DNA of 35,026 bases from contig JAPYSU010000023.1 in the NCBI GenBank assembly GCA_029936425.1, positions 1 through 35,026 on the forward strand. The letters run 5' to 3'. Source of the DNA: Litorimonas sp. (GTDB taxonomy: Bacteria > Pseudomonadota > Alphaproteobacteria > Caulobacterales > Maricaulaceae). The position numbers were made by a program, and so were the translations under genes. Of the stretch, positions 23,802-32,558 are shown piece by piece. Within the stretch, counting starts at the first letter, position 1, and each line of letters starts with the position of its first letter. The notes beneath the pieces were generated by a model, which saw only the letters and a program-made list of their open reading frames with translations, was not told where the DNA came from and made no database searches.

Positions 23802-24092
23802 TTAGATGATAAAGCCTTTTGAAGCGGCTTCCTGAATGACCGGAAGCTGCCTGCCATTGTATTTTTCTTGCGAGTAGTCTGATGCCAAACGGGCCACTCG
23901 TTTGTTCTTTTTCGGGTCGCTCCCGGAGGTTAGAAGATTGTGCGCGAGCCCGTTCGCTTCTTCCGCTGTCTTTCCGTCTTCAAGGCAAGATAAAAAGTAA
24001 AAGGATTGAACGAAGTTTTTGCCGCGATTTTTACTGGCGCGCAAAAACACCCATACCAGAAGAACAAAAAACAAAATCACGGCGAAAATCAT
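23802..24092 (-). CDS. Small membrane-anchored protein between cobS and cobT
   Basis: This 96-aa protein has an N-terminal membrane helix (MIFAVILFFVLLVWVFL) followed by a basic, soluble, helical part with EDGKTAEEANGLAHNLL. AAGGTGA six bases before the ATG is a strong ribosome binding site. Gaps to cobS (35 bp) and cobT (30 bp) indicate one operon. I recognise no family. It could be an unrelated passenger or could tie the CobST complex to the membrane; the latter is speculation. Confidence 0.72.
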   Translation of the reverse strand: MIFAVILFFVLLVWVFLRASKNRGKNFVQSFYFLSCLEDGKTAEEANGLAHNLLTSGSDPKKNKRVARLASDYSQEKYNGRQLPVIQEAASKGFII

Positions 24093-24127
24093 GAGATATC
24101 ACCTTCTACCTCTCGCACAAACGATCA

Positions 24128-25120
24128 CTAAGCGACCATGACCGTGGCGGAACTTTCCGGCAGATCTTCTCCAAAAGCTCTCTGATAAAACTCGGAAATG
24201 ATCGGACGTTCCAACTCGTCGCATTTATTCAGGAATGTGAGGCGGAAAGCCTGCGCAATATCACCGTCAAAGATGCGGGCATTTTCAGCCCAGTTCATTA
24301 CAGTCCGAGGCGACATAACCGTAGAAATATCGCCGGCAATAAAGCTGTTCCGCGTCATATCCGCGACGCGCACCATAGAAGCAATCAGGTCGCGGCCTTC
24401 GGCATTATCAAATGTCGGAGACTTGGCGAGAACAATGGCTTCTTCTTCGTCATGCTCCAGATAATTAAGCTGGCAGACAATTGACCAACGGTCCATTTGA
24501 CCCTGATTGATTTGCTGGGTTCCGTGATAGAGCCCGGACGTATCGCCGAGACCGACCGTATTGGTCGTGGCAAAAATCCGGAAAGCCTTATGCGGCGTGA
24601 TGACCCGATTTTGGTCCAGCAAAGTCAGCCGGCCCTGAGCCTCCAATACGCGTTGAATCACAAACATCACATCCGGACGGCCTGCATCATATTCATCAAA
24701 AACAAGTGCAACAGGGTTTTGAAGCGCCCACGGCAACAGGCCTTCGCGGAACTCCGTAATTTGCTTGCCGTCTTTTAACACGATGGCATCTTTGCCTATC
24801 AGATCAATCCGCGAAACATGAGAGTCGAGATTGATCCGAACCATTGGCCAATTCAGGCGCGCGGCGACCTGTTCAATATGAGTGGATTTGCCTGTCCCGT
24901 GATACCCTTGGACCATGACCCGACGGTCATGCGCAAAACCCGCCAAAATGGCCTGTGTTGTCTGGTCATCAAATCTGTAGGCGTCATCCACAACCGGGAC
25001 ATATTCAGACGGTTTCGAAAACGCCGGAACCTCCATATCGAAATCAACATCAAACACCTCTCGGGCCGAGACCGTCGTATCAGGTTGGAATATTGGGAAT
25101 TTATCGTCTGTGTCAGTCAT
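24128..25120 (-). CDS. cobS: Cobaltochelatase subunit CobS
   Basis: This 330-aa AAA+ ATPase is of the MoxR-like clade. Walker A is GYHGTGKST (72-80), Walker B is VFDEYDAGRPD (Asp142-Glu143), and sensor 1 lies in FRIFATTNT. It forms a ring with CobT that powers metal insertion by CobN. The start at 25120 (MTDTDDKFPIF) gives the usual family length; the frame extends to 25213 but the added 31 residues are not family-like. PDTTVSAREVF near the start is a normal CobS block. It is followed by the small membrane protein and cobT. Confidence 0.95.
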   Translation of the reverse strand: MTDTDDKFPIFQPDTTVSAREVFDVDFDMEVPAFSKPSEYVPVVDDAYRFDDQTTQAILAGFAHDRRVMVQGYHGTGKSTHIEQVAARLNWPMVRINLDSHVSRIDLIGKDAIVLKDGKQITEFREGLLPWALQNPVALVFDEYDAGRPDVMFVIQRVLEAQGRLTLLDQNRVITPHKAFRIFATTNTVGLGDTSGLYHGTQQINQGQMDRWSIVCQLNYLEHDEEEAIVLAKSPTFDNAEGRDLIASMVRVADMTRNSFIAGDISTVMSPRTVMNWAENARIFDGDIAQAFRLTFLNKCDELERPIISEFYQRAFGEDLPESSATVMVA

Positions 25121-25278
25121 TCTTCTCTTCTTTGTCCTATCCTTTTCCTCGCTGCATTTTTCGGGGAAACGCAGGAGGTTTAGCGCCGCAATTGACGAAT
25201 GTTCTTTTCCCATGTCAGCAACTTCACGCTAAATAACAAGGGTTTAGTCATACTCTTCGGTATGCAAATATTTCTGCC

Positions 25279-25896
25279 CTATCCCAAGTCCGTGGTTTTG
25301 AGGACTTTATACGCTTTCACAACGCGCGAGAAACTCTCCTCTGTGTTACGCGCGCCCTGATTGGCGTCGGGGTGGAGTTGTTTAACAAGTTGTGTGTAGC
25401 GTTTGCGAACATCTTCTTTTGTTGCGCTCTCATCCATGCCCAAATCATTGAGCGCTTTGAGCTGCATTTTTGAAAGACGGCGACGGGGCGCTTCGGTCTG
25501 ATCCGGAATGCCTCCGGCACCAAATATCGAATAACCTTCAGAGGTTGCCGAGGTGGAACCAGCCTTACGTTTCTTTTGAGCCGACGCCCGTTCCCCCGTA
25601 TTCTTTTGCACATCCCAAGTCGGGCGATGTCCGTGGCGGGCGCCGACCTGCCATTCTGCAATGTCCGAATCTGTCATACCGGAGAAGAAATTCCAGTTTT
25701 TATTATATTCGCGGGCATGTTTTTGGCAAAAATTGAAATAATCACGTAGGCGGTCCGGACTCTTGGGCGCTTTACAACCGCCCTTGGCCACACAGCCTGC
25801 CCAATCACATTCTTGTTGGTTCGGTTTTGGCTTCTTTTTCGTGCGGGCAACACGAATATCGATGCCTTTAGGTTTGTATTCGAAATTATCGGGCAT
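25279..25896 (-). CDS. J-domain protein with N-terminal Cys/His cluster
   Basis: This 205-aa protein has an atypical order. The J domain is at the C-terminus (about 146-202, with HPD at 175-177), while the N-terminal part carries Cys30, Cys35, Cys41, Cys57 and His60 (CDWAGC, GGC, FCQKH), likely a metal site. A linker rich in Ser, Lys and Gly joins them. The layout is found in a conserved alphaproteobacterial group whose gene neighbours bolA and cobS. It presumably stimulates DnaK ATP hydrolysis on a special client. The client is unknown; iron-sulfur or cobalt chaperoning is a guess from context. Confidence 0.9.
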   Translation of the reverse strand: MPDNFEYKPKGIDIRVARTKKKPKPNQQECDWAGCVAKGGCKAPKSPDRLRDYFNFCQKHAREYNKNWNFFSGMTDSDIAEWQVGARHGHRPTWDVQKNTGERASAQKKRKAGSTSATSEGYSIFGAGGIPDQTEAPRRRLSKMQLKALNDLGMDESATKEDVRKRYTQLVKQLHPDANQGARNTEESFSRVVKAYKVLKTTDLG

Positions 25897-25936
25897 ATAT
25901 CTACTACGTATTCAGACAATTTAAGGACTGCGCAAA

Positions 25937-26215
25937 ATGGGCATTATCGCAACGGCAATCAAGGAAAAACTCACGCAAAAATACACTCCGACACAGTTGG
26001 AGGTCATTGATGAGTCTGCAAAACACGCCGGTCATGCCGGAGCAGCTGCGCATAAAGAGGCCGGAGGCTCCACCGAAAGTCATTTTCATGTCAAGATAAA
26101 GAGCAAAACTTTTGAGGGCATGAGCCGTTTAAGCCGTCACCGCGCCGTCATCGAGACGCTCGGCGAGACAGTTGAACAAATTCACGCGATAAGTTTTGAA
26201 ATAGAAGCGGATTGA
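25937..26215 (+). CDS. bolA: BolA family protein
   Basis: This 92-aa BolA-fold protein is probably cytoplasmic. The helix-strand core ESHFHVKIKSKTFEGMSRLSRHRAV carries the conserved His and Arg positions, with ETVEQIHAISFEI at the end. BolA proteins bind monothiol glutaredoxins through a shared [2Fe-2S] cluster and affect iron homeostasis and morphology. It is divergent from the J-domain gene with a 40-bp gap, and AAGGA precedes the start. The following 130 bp hold nothing certain. Confidence 0.93.
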   Translation: MGIIATAIKEKLTQKYTPTQLEVIDESAKHAGHAGAAAHKEAGGSTESHFHVKIKSKTFEGMSRLSRHRAVIETLGETVEQIHAISFEIEAD

Positions 26216-26345
26216 CGTTAATAAAGCTATCGTGTCTGAATATATAATAATTGGCCGCTAAGAAATAAATTCGCAACCATTGGAGACTTTGGAGCGTAGA
26301 TAAAATTAGCATCCGAATTTTGTACTCATTTTCAAAAGGTATCTT

Positions 26346-27494
26346 ATGACATTCCGTACCCTTCTAGTTTCTGCCGCCCTGATAGGCACATCAACTGCAG
26401 CCTGTGCTGACATCGGTGATACTCAGACGATTACCGGAAGCGATGATGTCAAATTAACGGCAACGCATTTAGAAACGTTTGACAAGCCTTGGGCCATGGC
26501 GACCTTGCCTGACGGCAGATCCCTAGTAACAGAAAAGGAGGGAACGATTTGGCTTTTGAGCGCAGAAGGTAAAAAACTGGCCGAAATCACGGGCGGCCCA
26601 GAGGTGACAGAGCGCGGCCAAGGTGGACTTGGCGATATTTATGTCCCCGCTGATTTTGACCAGAGTGGCGAAGTCTATATTTCTTATGTCGAACGTGACG
26701 CCAAGGACGACAGCCTATCCGGCGCCGTCGTTCAAAGCGCAACTTTAACCCTCACCCCAACTGGCGGAACGCTGTCTGATATGAACCGCGTTTGGACGCA
26801 ATCTCCAAAAGTCACCGGGAATGGTCATTATGGCCACCGCATCGGTGTTTCTCCGGACAATTATCTCTATATCAGTTCCGGCGATCGCCAAAAATTTACG
26901 CCTGCCCAAAGCATGGATATGAATTTGGGTAAAATTATTCGTCTTAATCGAGACGGCTCTATTCCAGAGGATAATCCCTTCGTAGAAAATGGAGGTATTG
27001 CCTCACAAATCTGGACACTCGGCCACCGTAATCCGCTCGGTCTTGATTTTGACGCTGAAGGTCAGCTCTGGATTCATGAGATGGGCCCCAAACACGGTGA
27101 CGAATTAAACAAGATCGTTCGCTCAGAAAATTATGGCTATCCAATGGTGTCCAATGGCGACCATTACAGCGGCGTCGAAATTCCGGATCACGAAACAATG
27201 CCAATTTTTGAGGCCCCTTCTGTTTATTGGGTGCCAGCAATCAGCCCTGCCGGTTTCTCAATCTATAAAGGCGATGTCTTTGCTGATTGGAAAGGCGATG
27301 GGTTTATTGGAGGTCTAAGTTCTCAAGCGCTTATTCGCGTTGACATGGACGCCGAAGACGGCCCCGTCGAAGCAGGACGGTATGAATGGGGCAAACGGAT
27401 CCGCGAAGTCGAAACCGGAATTGACGGCGCAATTTATGTTCTGGAGGACGAAGAAGGCGGACGGTTGATGAAGTTAATGCCCGCCGCAGAATAA
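26346..27494 (+). CDS. PQQ-dependent sugar dehydrogenase (soluble GDH / YliI type)
   Basis: This 382-aa protein is exported by an N-terminal signal (MTFRTLLVSAALIGTSTAACA). It belongs to the six-bladed GSDH/YliI beta-propeller family, which oxidises aldoses in the periplasm with PQQ. Family blocks include PWAMATLPDGRSLVTEKEG (48-66), GQGGLGDIYV, the active-site region NGHYGHRIGV (His161), TLGHRNPLGLDFD and MGPKHGDELN. The usual HFGGR reads HYGHR here. No PQQ biosynthesis genes are in the window. It stands between bolA and the corC-aroB-aroK unit and may be an insertion into an otherwise old gene order. Confidence 0.88.
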   Translation: MTFRTLLVSAALIGTSTAACADIGDTQTITGSDDVKLTATHLETFDKPWAMATLPDGRSLVTEKEGTIWLLSAEGKKLAEITGGPEVTERGQGGLGDIYVPADFDQSGEVYISYVERDAKDDSLSGAVVQSATLTLTPTGGTLSDMNRVWTQSPKVTGNGHYGHRIGVSPDNYLYISSGDRQKFTPAQSMDMNLGKIIRLNRDGSIPEDNPFVENGGIASQIWTLGHRNPLGLDFDAEGQLWIHEMGPKHGDELNKIVRSENYGYPMVSNGDHYSGVEIPDHETMPIFEAPSVYWVPAISPAGFSIYKGDVFADWKGDGFIGGLSSQALIRVDMDAEDGPVEAGRYEWGKRIREVETGIDGAIYVLEDEEGGRLMKLMPAAE

Positions 27495-27528
27495 AAGCAT
27501 TCAGAATAAAAATATCAAAGCAAGTACA

Positions 27529-27556
27529 TAAAGGCCCGAAAGGGCCTTTATTAATT
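27529..27556. terminator. Bidirectional Rho-independent terminator
   Basis: TAAAGGCCC and GGGCCTTTA form a 9-bp stem around a GAAA loop, with TTAATTTT on the plus side. It lies between the convergent sugar dehydrogenase and corC genes. Confidence 0.75.
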
Positions 27557-28852
27557 TTCGCCTCTTTGATCCGGTTCATAGGTTTTGCTAACCCGCAGAG
27601 TTTGAATCTGGTTACGTTGCCGTTCCATCACCTCAAACCGGTAGCCATGATAGGCAAAAGCCTGTCCAACAGTTGGAATTGTCTGGCTTTCATGGATAAC
27701 AAGACCGGCAATCGTCACGGCTTCATCATCCGGTAATTTCCAATCCATTGCCCGGTTCAAATCGCGAATAGCAACGTCGCCGCGAACCGTGACTGAACCG
27801 TCTTTTTTGCGTTCAACGCCTTTGATTTCCTCGTCATATTCGTCCTGAATATCGCCGACGATCTCTTCCAGAATGTCCTCAAGCGTAATCACGCCCATCA
27901 ACGCTCCATACTCATCAACAACAAGAGCGAAATGTTCCTGTTTGAATTGAAATGCTCGGAGCTGTTTCACGACAGAAGTGGTTTCAGGAACGAACCAAGC
28001 TTCGCGCGAAATCTTTTTCATATTAAGAGAGTTGAGGTCCCCATCAAGACGCGCCAGAGATTTAAGCAAATCCTTGGCATGGAGAATTCCGATGACATTG
28101 TCAGGGTCGCTGTTAAAAAGCGGAATACGGGAGTGGCCGCTTGCTAGAACTTCCTTAATGATCATTTCCGGAGACAGATTGATATCTACCATCGAAATAT
28201 TGCGGCGATGGATCATTACATCCTCGACCGAAAGCTCTCCGATTTCGAGGACGCCGTAAATTTGATCCCGAGCGCGTTTCGCCACGCCGCCTTCTTGCAG
28301 ATGAAGGTCCACGGCCCCTTTAATTTCGTCCGCCGCCGTCCAAGCTGAAGCGTCCGTATCCACGCCGAATAAACGCAATACAGAATTAACGATTATCTGA
28401 ACAATCGAAACAATCGGCGCAAATATTTTAATGGTCCATGTGATTGGCCGGGCGACAATCAGAGCCAGTTTATCCGGTTGGGAAATTGCATAAGTTTTTG
28501 GCAGGACTTCGGCAAATATCAAAATCAGAACGGTCATGGCGACCGTCGCGCCGGCCAAGGCCAAGCCTCCTTCTCCAAACAGCCGGGTAAAGAGGGCCGT
28601 GGTTAGAACAGAAGCAAGAATGTTGACCAAATTATTGCCGAGCAAGATACCGCCCAGTAAGCGCTCCCTCATATTCAAAAGACGCGTCACCATCGTTGCG
28701 CGTCGATCTCCGCCTTTTTCGGCAGCATGCATCCGCACGCGTGATGCAGCGGTCAGAGAGGTTTCAGAACTAGAAAAAAAGGCGGAGCAGATCAGAAGGA
28801 GTAATATAATTCCTACCAGGATAAGATTACTCGGCTCTAATAAAGCACTCAT
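27551..28852 (-). CDS. HlyC/CorC family (CNNM + CBS) membrane protein
   Basis: This 433-aa protein has a CNNM/DUF21 membrane domain (about 1-180, three or four spans, with SAFFSSSETSLTAASR at 23-38), a pair of CBS domains (about 205-335, VEDVMIHRRNI and VVDEYGALMGVITLEDILEEIVGDI), and a C-terminal CorC_HlyC domain. The family is associated with magnesium/cobalt efflux or transport. Its start directly abuts the aroB stop (TAAATG). The aroK-aroB-corC order is common in alphaproteobacteria. Confidence 0.92.
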   Translation of the reverse strand: MSALLEPSNLILVGIILLLLICSAFFSSSETSLTAASRVRMHAAEKGGDRRATMVTRLLNMRERLLGGILLGNNLVNILASVLTTALFTRLFGEGGLALAGATVAMTVLILIFAEVLPKTYAISQPDKLALIVARPITWTIKIFAPIVSIVQIIVNSVLRLFGVDTDASAWTAADEIKGAVDLHLQEGGVAKRARDQIYGVLEIGELSVEDVMIHRRNISMVDINLSPEMIIKEVLASGHSRIPLFNSDPDNVIGILHAKDLLKSLARLDGDLNSLNMKKISREAWFVPETTSVVKQLRAFQFKQEHFALVVDEYGALMGVITLEDILEEIVGDIQDEYDEEIKGVERKKDGSVTVRGDVAIRDLNRAMDWKLPDDEAVTIAGLVIHESQTIPTVGQAFAYHGYRFEVMERQRNQIQTLRVSKTYEPDQRGEN

Positions 28853-30007
28853 TTAAGTCGATCCATTTTCAGAAAGTTCACCTTCAGAAAGTGACGTCAA
28901 AAAAGTCATGACATCTTTATCCGAAACAGCCTTTTGCACAAAAGCCTCACCAATTGCACGTGCAAGGATGAGCGTAATTTTTCCATCTTCGTTCTTTTTA
29001 TCCTGTCCCATAAATCGGGTTACCTTTCCAGGGTCAGTAAGGCGCTCCCCTATTGTCGTAATACGCGGCATGTCAAGCTTTGCCAGATGACCAGAGAGCT
29101 TCGCGGCCTCGTCTGCCAAGCAATATTCCTTGTTAACAGAAAAAACGAAGGCCATGTCCATTCCGGCGCTCACGGCTTCGCCGTGCAGCAAATCACCGTC
29201 ATATCCGGCGTCCAGCTCTAAGGCGTGAGCAAAACTATGTCCAAGATTAAGCAGCGCCCTTTGACCGGATTCCCTTTCATCCGCCGCCACGATCCGTGCT
29301 TTGGTTTGACAGGATATAGTCACAGCTTTTGACAGAGCTTCGGCGTCTAAATTTAAAATTTTTGCTCCCCCTTCCTCGTCAAGCCAATCGAAGAAAGCTC
29401 GGTCGCCCAATAATCCGTATTTCAGAACTTCCGCATAGCCGGCCTTAAGCTCTCGCAGAGGAAGGGTGGAGAGTAAGTCCGTATCCGCAATAACGGCCTT
29501 TGGTTGGTAAAAAGCGCCGATAAGATTTTTTCCAAAGCGATTATTTATTGCTGTTTTTCCGCCGACGGAACTGTCCACCTGTGCGAGCAAAGTTGTTGGG
29601 ATTTGAACGAATGGCAGGCCGCGCTTATATATACTTGCGGCAAACCCGGCCAGATCACCAATAACCCCGCCGCCGAAAGCGAGCAATAAATCTGATCGAT
29701 CCAAACCCGCTTTAAAGATTGCTTCCAATACAGTCTCAAGACCGTCCAGACTTTTCTGAGATTCGCCCGCCGGACGGACGATCATATGCGTCGTATATCC
29801 AGCCAGCGCGGCCTCGAGCTTTTTCCCGTAAAGCCCATAAACTGTTTCATCCGTCACGATAACAATGCGTTTGGACGGAGCAAAACTCTCTATCAAACTG
29901 CCTGTTTGTTCTAAAACTCCCGGACCGATATGAATGGGATAGCTTCGCGCGCCAAGGTCGACCCAAAGAGGGTCACGAGCAGGCACGGCTTTATCTGATT
30001 GGCTCAT
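28853..30007 (-). CDS. aroB: 3-dehydroquinate synthase
   Basis: This is a 384-aa NAD- and metal-dependent shikimate-pathway enzyme turning DAHP into 3-dehydroquinate. GGGVIGDLAGF (112-122) binds NAD, PTTLLAQVDSSVGGKTAIN (137-155) is the signature block, and LNLGHSFAHALE carries the metal-binding histidine. It lies 12 bp after aroK and directly before corC. Length is normal. Confidence 0.97.
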   Translation of the reverse strand: MSQSDKAVPARDPLWVDLGARSYPIHIGPGVLEQTGSLIESFAPSKRIVIVTDETVYGLYGKKLEAALAGYTTHMIVRPAGESQKSLDGLETVLEAIFKAGLDRSDLLLAFGGGVIGDLAGFAASIYKRGLPFVQIPTTLLAQVDSSVGGKTAINNRFGKNLIGAFYQPKAVIADTDLLSTLPLRELKAGYAEVLKYGLLGDRAFFDWLDEEGGAKILNLDAEALSKAVTISCQTKARIVAADERESGQRALLNLGHSFAHALELDAGYDGDLLHGEAVSAGMDMAFVFSVNKEYCLADEAAKLSGHLAKLDMPRITTIGERLTDPGKVTRFMGQDKKNEDGKITLILARAIGEAFVQKAVSDKDVMTFLTSLSEGELSENGST

Positions 30008-30019
30008 GGGTAAAAAGAC

Positions 30020-30595
30020 TCACTCGGCGGGTTTGTGGCTTTTGGACTGATAACGATTAATAGCCCGAATGACGCGGTTGACGGTACGAATATGAGGCCC
30101 CTTGGCAATCGGCACATGGATATGGGCCATAGCGTATAAAGGATCCCGTTGCTCCACGAGCTCCTCCAATTTGGCCCTCGGATCCTCGACCTGCAAAAGC
30201 GGGCGTTTGTCGTTTCGCTTAACCCGCTCTAAAATGACGTCGATATCACCTTTCAGCCAGATCGTCAGGCTGTGCGCCCGTAAAATGTCACGCGTCAATT
30301 CATGCGTGAAAGCACCGCCTCCTGTTGCCAGAACTATGGACGTGTTGTCCGCCCCCGTTTCAACAAGACGGGAAATGACCCGTTTTTCGCCAGCCCGAAA
30401 TGCGTCCTCTCCATGGTCGTTGAAATATCCGCTCACAGTTCGCCCCGACGCTATTTCTATTTCTTCATCTGAATCATAAAAATCACGTCCTAGCCGTTTT
30501 GCCAGTCGACGACCAATTGTCGTCTTCCCAACCCCCATCATCCCGATGAGGGCAATATGGGGCGTGTTAAACGCCACTTTGTCCTGTCTTGGCAT
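30020..30595 (-). CDS. aroK: Shikimate kinase
   Basis: This 191-aa NMP-kinase-fold enzyme phosphorylates shikimate. It has the P-loop GMMGVGKT (18-25), shikimate-binding Asp41 and Asp43 (FYDSDEEIE), the GEDAFRAGEKRVI block with Arg67, the GGG at 92-94, and the lid RNDKRPLLQ. It is the first gene of the aroK-aroB-corC operon. Confidence 0.96.
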   Translation of the reverse strand: MPRQDKVAFNTPHIALIGMMGVGKTTIGRRLAKRLGRDFYDSDEEIEIASGRTVSGYFNDHGEDAFRAGEKRVISRLVETGADNTSIVLATGGGAFTHELTRDILRAHSLTIWLKGDIDVILERVKRNDKRPLLQVEDPRAKLEELVEQRDPLYAMAHIHVPIAKGPHIRTVNRVIRAINRYQSKSHKPAE

Positions 30596-30641
30596 GACGG
30601 CCCTTTTTGCCTCAATTCAACGGCTCAAATAAACGCATATG

Positions 30642-30656
30642 AGACGCACTGCGTCT
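30642..30656. promoter_or_regulatory. 15-bp palindrome between divergent aroK and the small peptide gene
   Basis: AGACGC and GCGTCT flank ACT in the 136-bp divergent spacer. It may be an operator or a small hairpin. No matching second copy was seen nearby. Confidence 0.3.
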
Positions 30657-30731
30657 TTCTGAAAATTTAGGCTTAATATGGTCACAAATAAGGTTATGCT
30701 CAACCGTTAATGCAAATAGTGGACAGTCATT

Positions 30732-30872
30732 ATGAAAAAAGCCCTTATTGCCATTTTATGCCTCCTCGTCCTTTTTATAGGCGGGTTTGTCTGGCTTCTC
30801 GCTCAGGCGTCAGCAGATAATGCCCCGCAGGAGGTTAAAGTCATTGAGCTTCCTGATACCTATGAAAAATAA
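30732..30872 (+). CDS. 46-aa exported or membrane-anchored peptide
   Basis: The ORF reads MKKALIAILCLLVLFIGGF..., with two lysines, a hydrophobic helix (about 4-24), then a polar tail ending LPDTYEK. AQASA before Asp29 could be a cleavage site; otherwise the helix is an anchor. GGA lies about 9 bases upstream. It ends 22 bp before the next exported protein, suggesting co-transcription. The Lys-Lys start followed by a clean hydrophobic core is what a real short membrane protein would show. No family is recognised. Confidence 0.6.
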   Translation: MKKALIAILCLLVLFIGGFVWLLAQASADNAPQEVKVIELPDTYEK

Positions 30873-30894
30873 ATTGCCGGGAAATTTTGGACAT

Positions 30895-32463
30895 ATGAAA
30901 CATTTTCTTCTTGGAACCCTCGCCGCTTGCGCCTTGAGCGCCTCCGCTTTTGCCCAGACAATTGAGCAAAGCACGCTGGACGCCCCGACTGCTTACGATA
31001 CGGGCATTCTCGATAGCCAATCCGGCGGATTGGATCCGAGCCTTTGGCAAGGGACCTCCGCAAACCTCGCTGTTGAACTTATTGAAGGCGCGCCTCTTAA
31101 TAGTGAAGACCCCTTTGTCAGAGATATTTTGCGGGTTGTCTTGCTCTCCTCCGGCGTTCCGCCAAAAGGAACCGAGCCAGAAATGAGGGCCTATGAGTCC
31201 GCCAAGCTAGAGGCGATCAGCCAAATCGCCGGTTCGGAAACGCTGAAAACCCTTATCAACCGAAGCGGGGCCGCAGGGCGCGCTCCGGCGGTGCGCGCGG
31301 AGCTGGCTCTGCGCGGCGGTGACGTGGCGGCTGCATGTAACCTTTCCGACACAATTACAGAAAACCGGGCAGATATTTTCTGGTCCCGCCTCAGAACGCT
31401 CTGTCATTTGCGCAGAGAAGAATTCGCCGCCGCCGAGCTGACAACAGAATTACTTCGCTCCGGCGGGTATGAGAATGACGCCTATTATGAACTGGTCAGA
31501 GTCATGAGCGGCGCGGGTCAGACGCTCCCCAAAGCGAAAAACGTCAACGACCTAATTACGCAAACCCTGTATGATGAGGCATCCGTCAAGCTGGATGCGG
31601 CCCGCCCATCGCAAGCCATGGATCCACAGGCCGATCCAGACCTTCGCCTCTCCGCGCTCTATACATTTGCCAACCAGTTAACGGACGAGCAAATCTCTCA
31701 GATTTTCTCCGACCTCGCCTTTGACTTGGAAAACCCCGTCCTGGGCCCGAGTTTCGATTTTGCCTCCGCCTCTGCTGACCCCTCGGCACAAGGCACGGCG
31801 CAGCTTTTCCTTTTAGCCAATGCCAGAGGTGATGTTGAAACCTCTGCCAGATCTTTTGCAGAACTACTTGATCGCGCGCCGGATCAGAATATGCGGCAAC
31901 GTTATATGTCCCTTATGGCGGACACGATCCAAAGCTGGCCTGCAGAGGTTCTCGCCAATTCCGATCTTGGGCTCTACGCACGCGCCGCCGTTCAGCGCGG
32001 AGATTTAAGCTTATTACAGGACCTTTACAATGCCTTGCCGCAAGGCCAGGAAAAATCCCGTATCGCCCTCGCAGCCGACGCTCTGGGAAATGGATTTCTC
32101 CTCGGGCAAATGGGAAGTGATATTGATGAACGATTGATATCCACCAGTAATGAACGTGCCAAACGGGACGCTCTCCTCGCGCTGGCTTTAGGTGCGCAGC
32201 TCTCTGAAAATGCAGCTCAGGTTCTGCCGGGCGCAGAGTTTGAAGACGGCGACTCGACCTTAACCGCTGGGCAACGCGCCGTGATCGATGCCAACGCCAA
32301 AGCGGCGGCCAGTGCGCAGCTTTTGCTTCGGCTCGCGCCGCATCTGAATAAGCCTGAGCTCAACGCCGCTGAGCTGGCCTTCATGGTCAGCGCCTTACAG
32401 CAAGCAGGGCTCACCGATTATGCCGGGCGTTTGGCAGCCATGGATTTTCTTGCCCCGCTTTAA
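30895..32463 (+). CDS. Exported helical-repeat protein of unknown function
   Basis: This is a 522-aa protein with a signal peptide (MKHFLLGTLAACALSASAFA/Q). The ATG at 30895 is chosen because it begins the signal sequence; the frame reaches further upstream to a TTG at 30787 and an ATG at 30862, but that part overlaps the 46-aa ORF. The mature protein is Ala/Leu/Asp-rich and almost entirely helical, like TPR or alpha-solenoid proteins (for example ALRGGDVAAACNLSDT and LFLLANARGDVETSARSFAELL). It has only three cysteines. It sits between aroK and accA. I know of no assigned function; a periplasmic scaffold is an inference. Confidence 0.8.
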   Translation: MKHFLLGTLAACALSASAFAQTIEQSTLDAPTAYDTGILDSQSGGLDPSLWQGTSANLAVELIEGAPLNSEDPFVRDILRVVLLSSGVPPKGTEPEMRAYESAKLEAISQIAGSETLKTLINRSGAAGRAPAVRAELALRGGDVAAACNLSDTITENRADIFWSRLRTLCHLRREEFAAAELTTELLRSGGYENDAYYELVRVMSGAGQTLPKAKNVNDLITQTLYDEASVKLDAARPSQAMDPQADPDLRLSALYTFANQLTDEQISQIFSDLAFDLENPVLGPSFDFASASADPSAQGTAQLFLLANARGDVETSARSFAELLDRAPDQNMRQRYMSLMADTIQSWPAEVLANSDLGLYARAAVQRGDLSLLQDLYNALPQGQEKSRIALAADALGNGFLLGQMGSDIDERLISTSNERAKRDALLALALGAQLSENAAQVLPGAEFEDGDSTLTAGQRAVIDANAKAAASAQLLLRLAPHLNKPELNAAELAFMVSALQQAGLTDYAGRLAAMDFLAPL

Positions 32464-32558
32464 CTCCCTTTCAGCTATTCGGCATTACGCTGCGATGGCT
32501 TGTGAAATGCGCCAGACCGTTTATACGGCGCGCTTAGAATTTATTTCGGAGCCCCTAA

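Noticed and set aside
26212..26248. TTGACG ... TATAAT as a promoter for the sugar dehydrogenase
   Set aside because: The spacing is 25 bp, too long for sigma-70; kept only as a curiosity.
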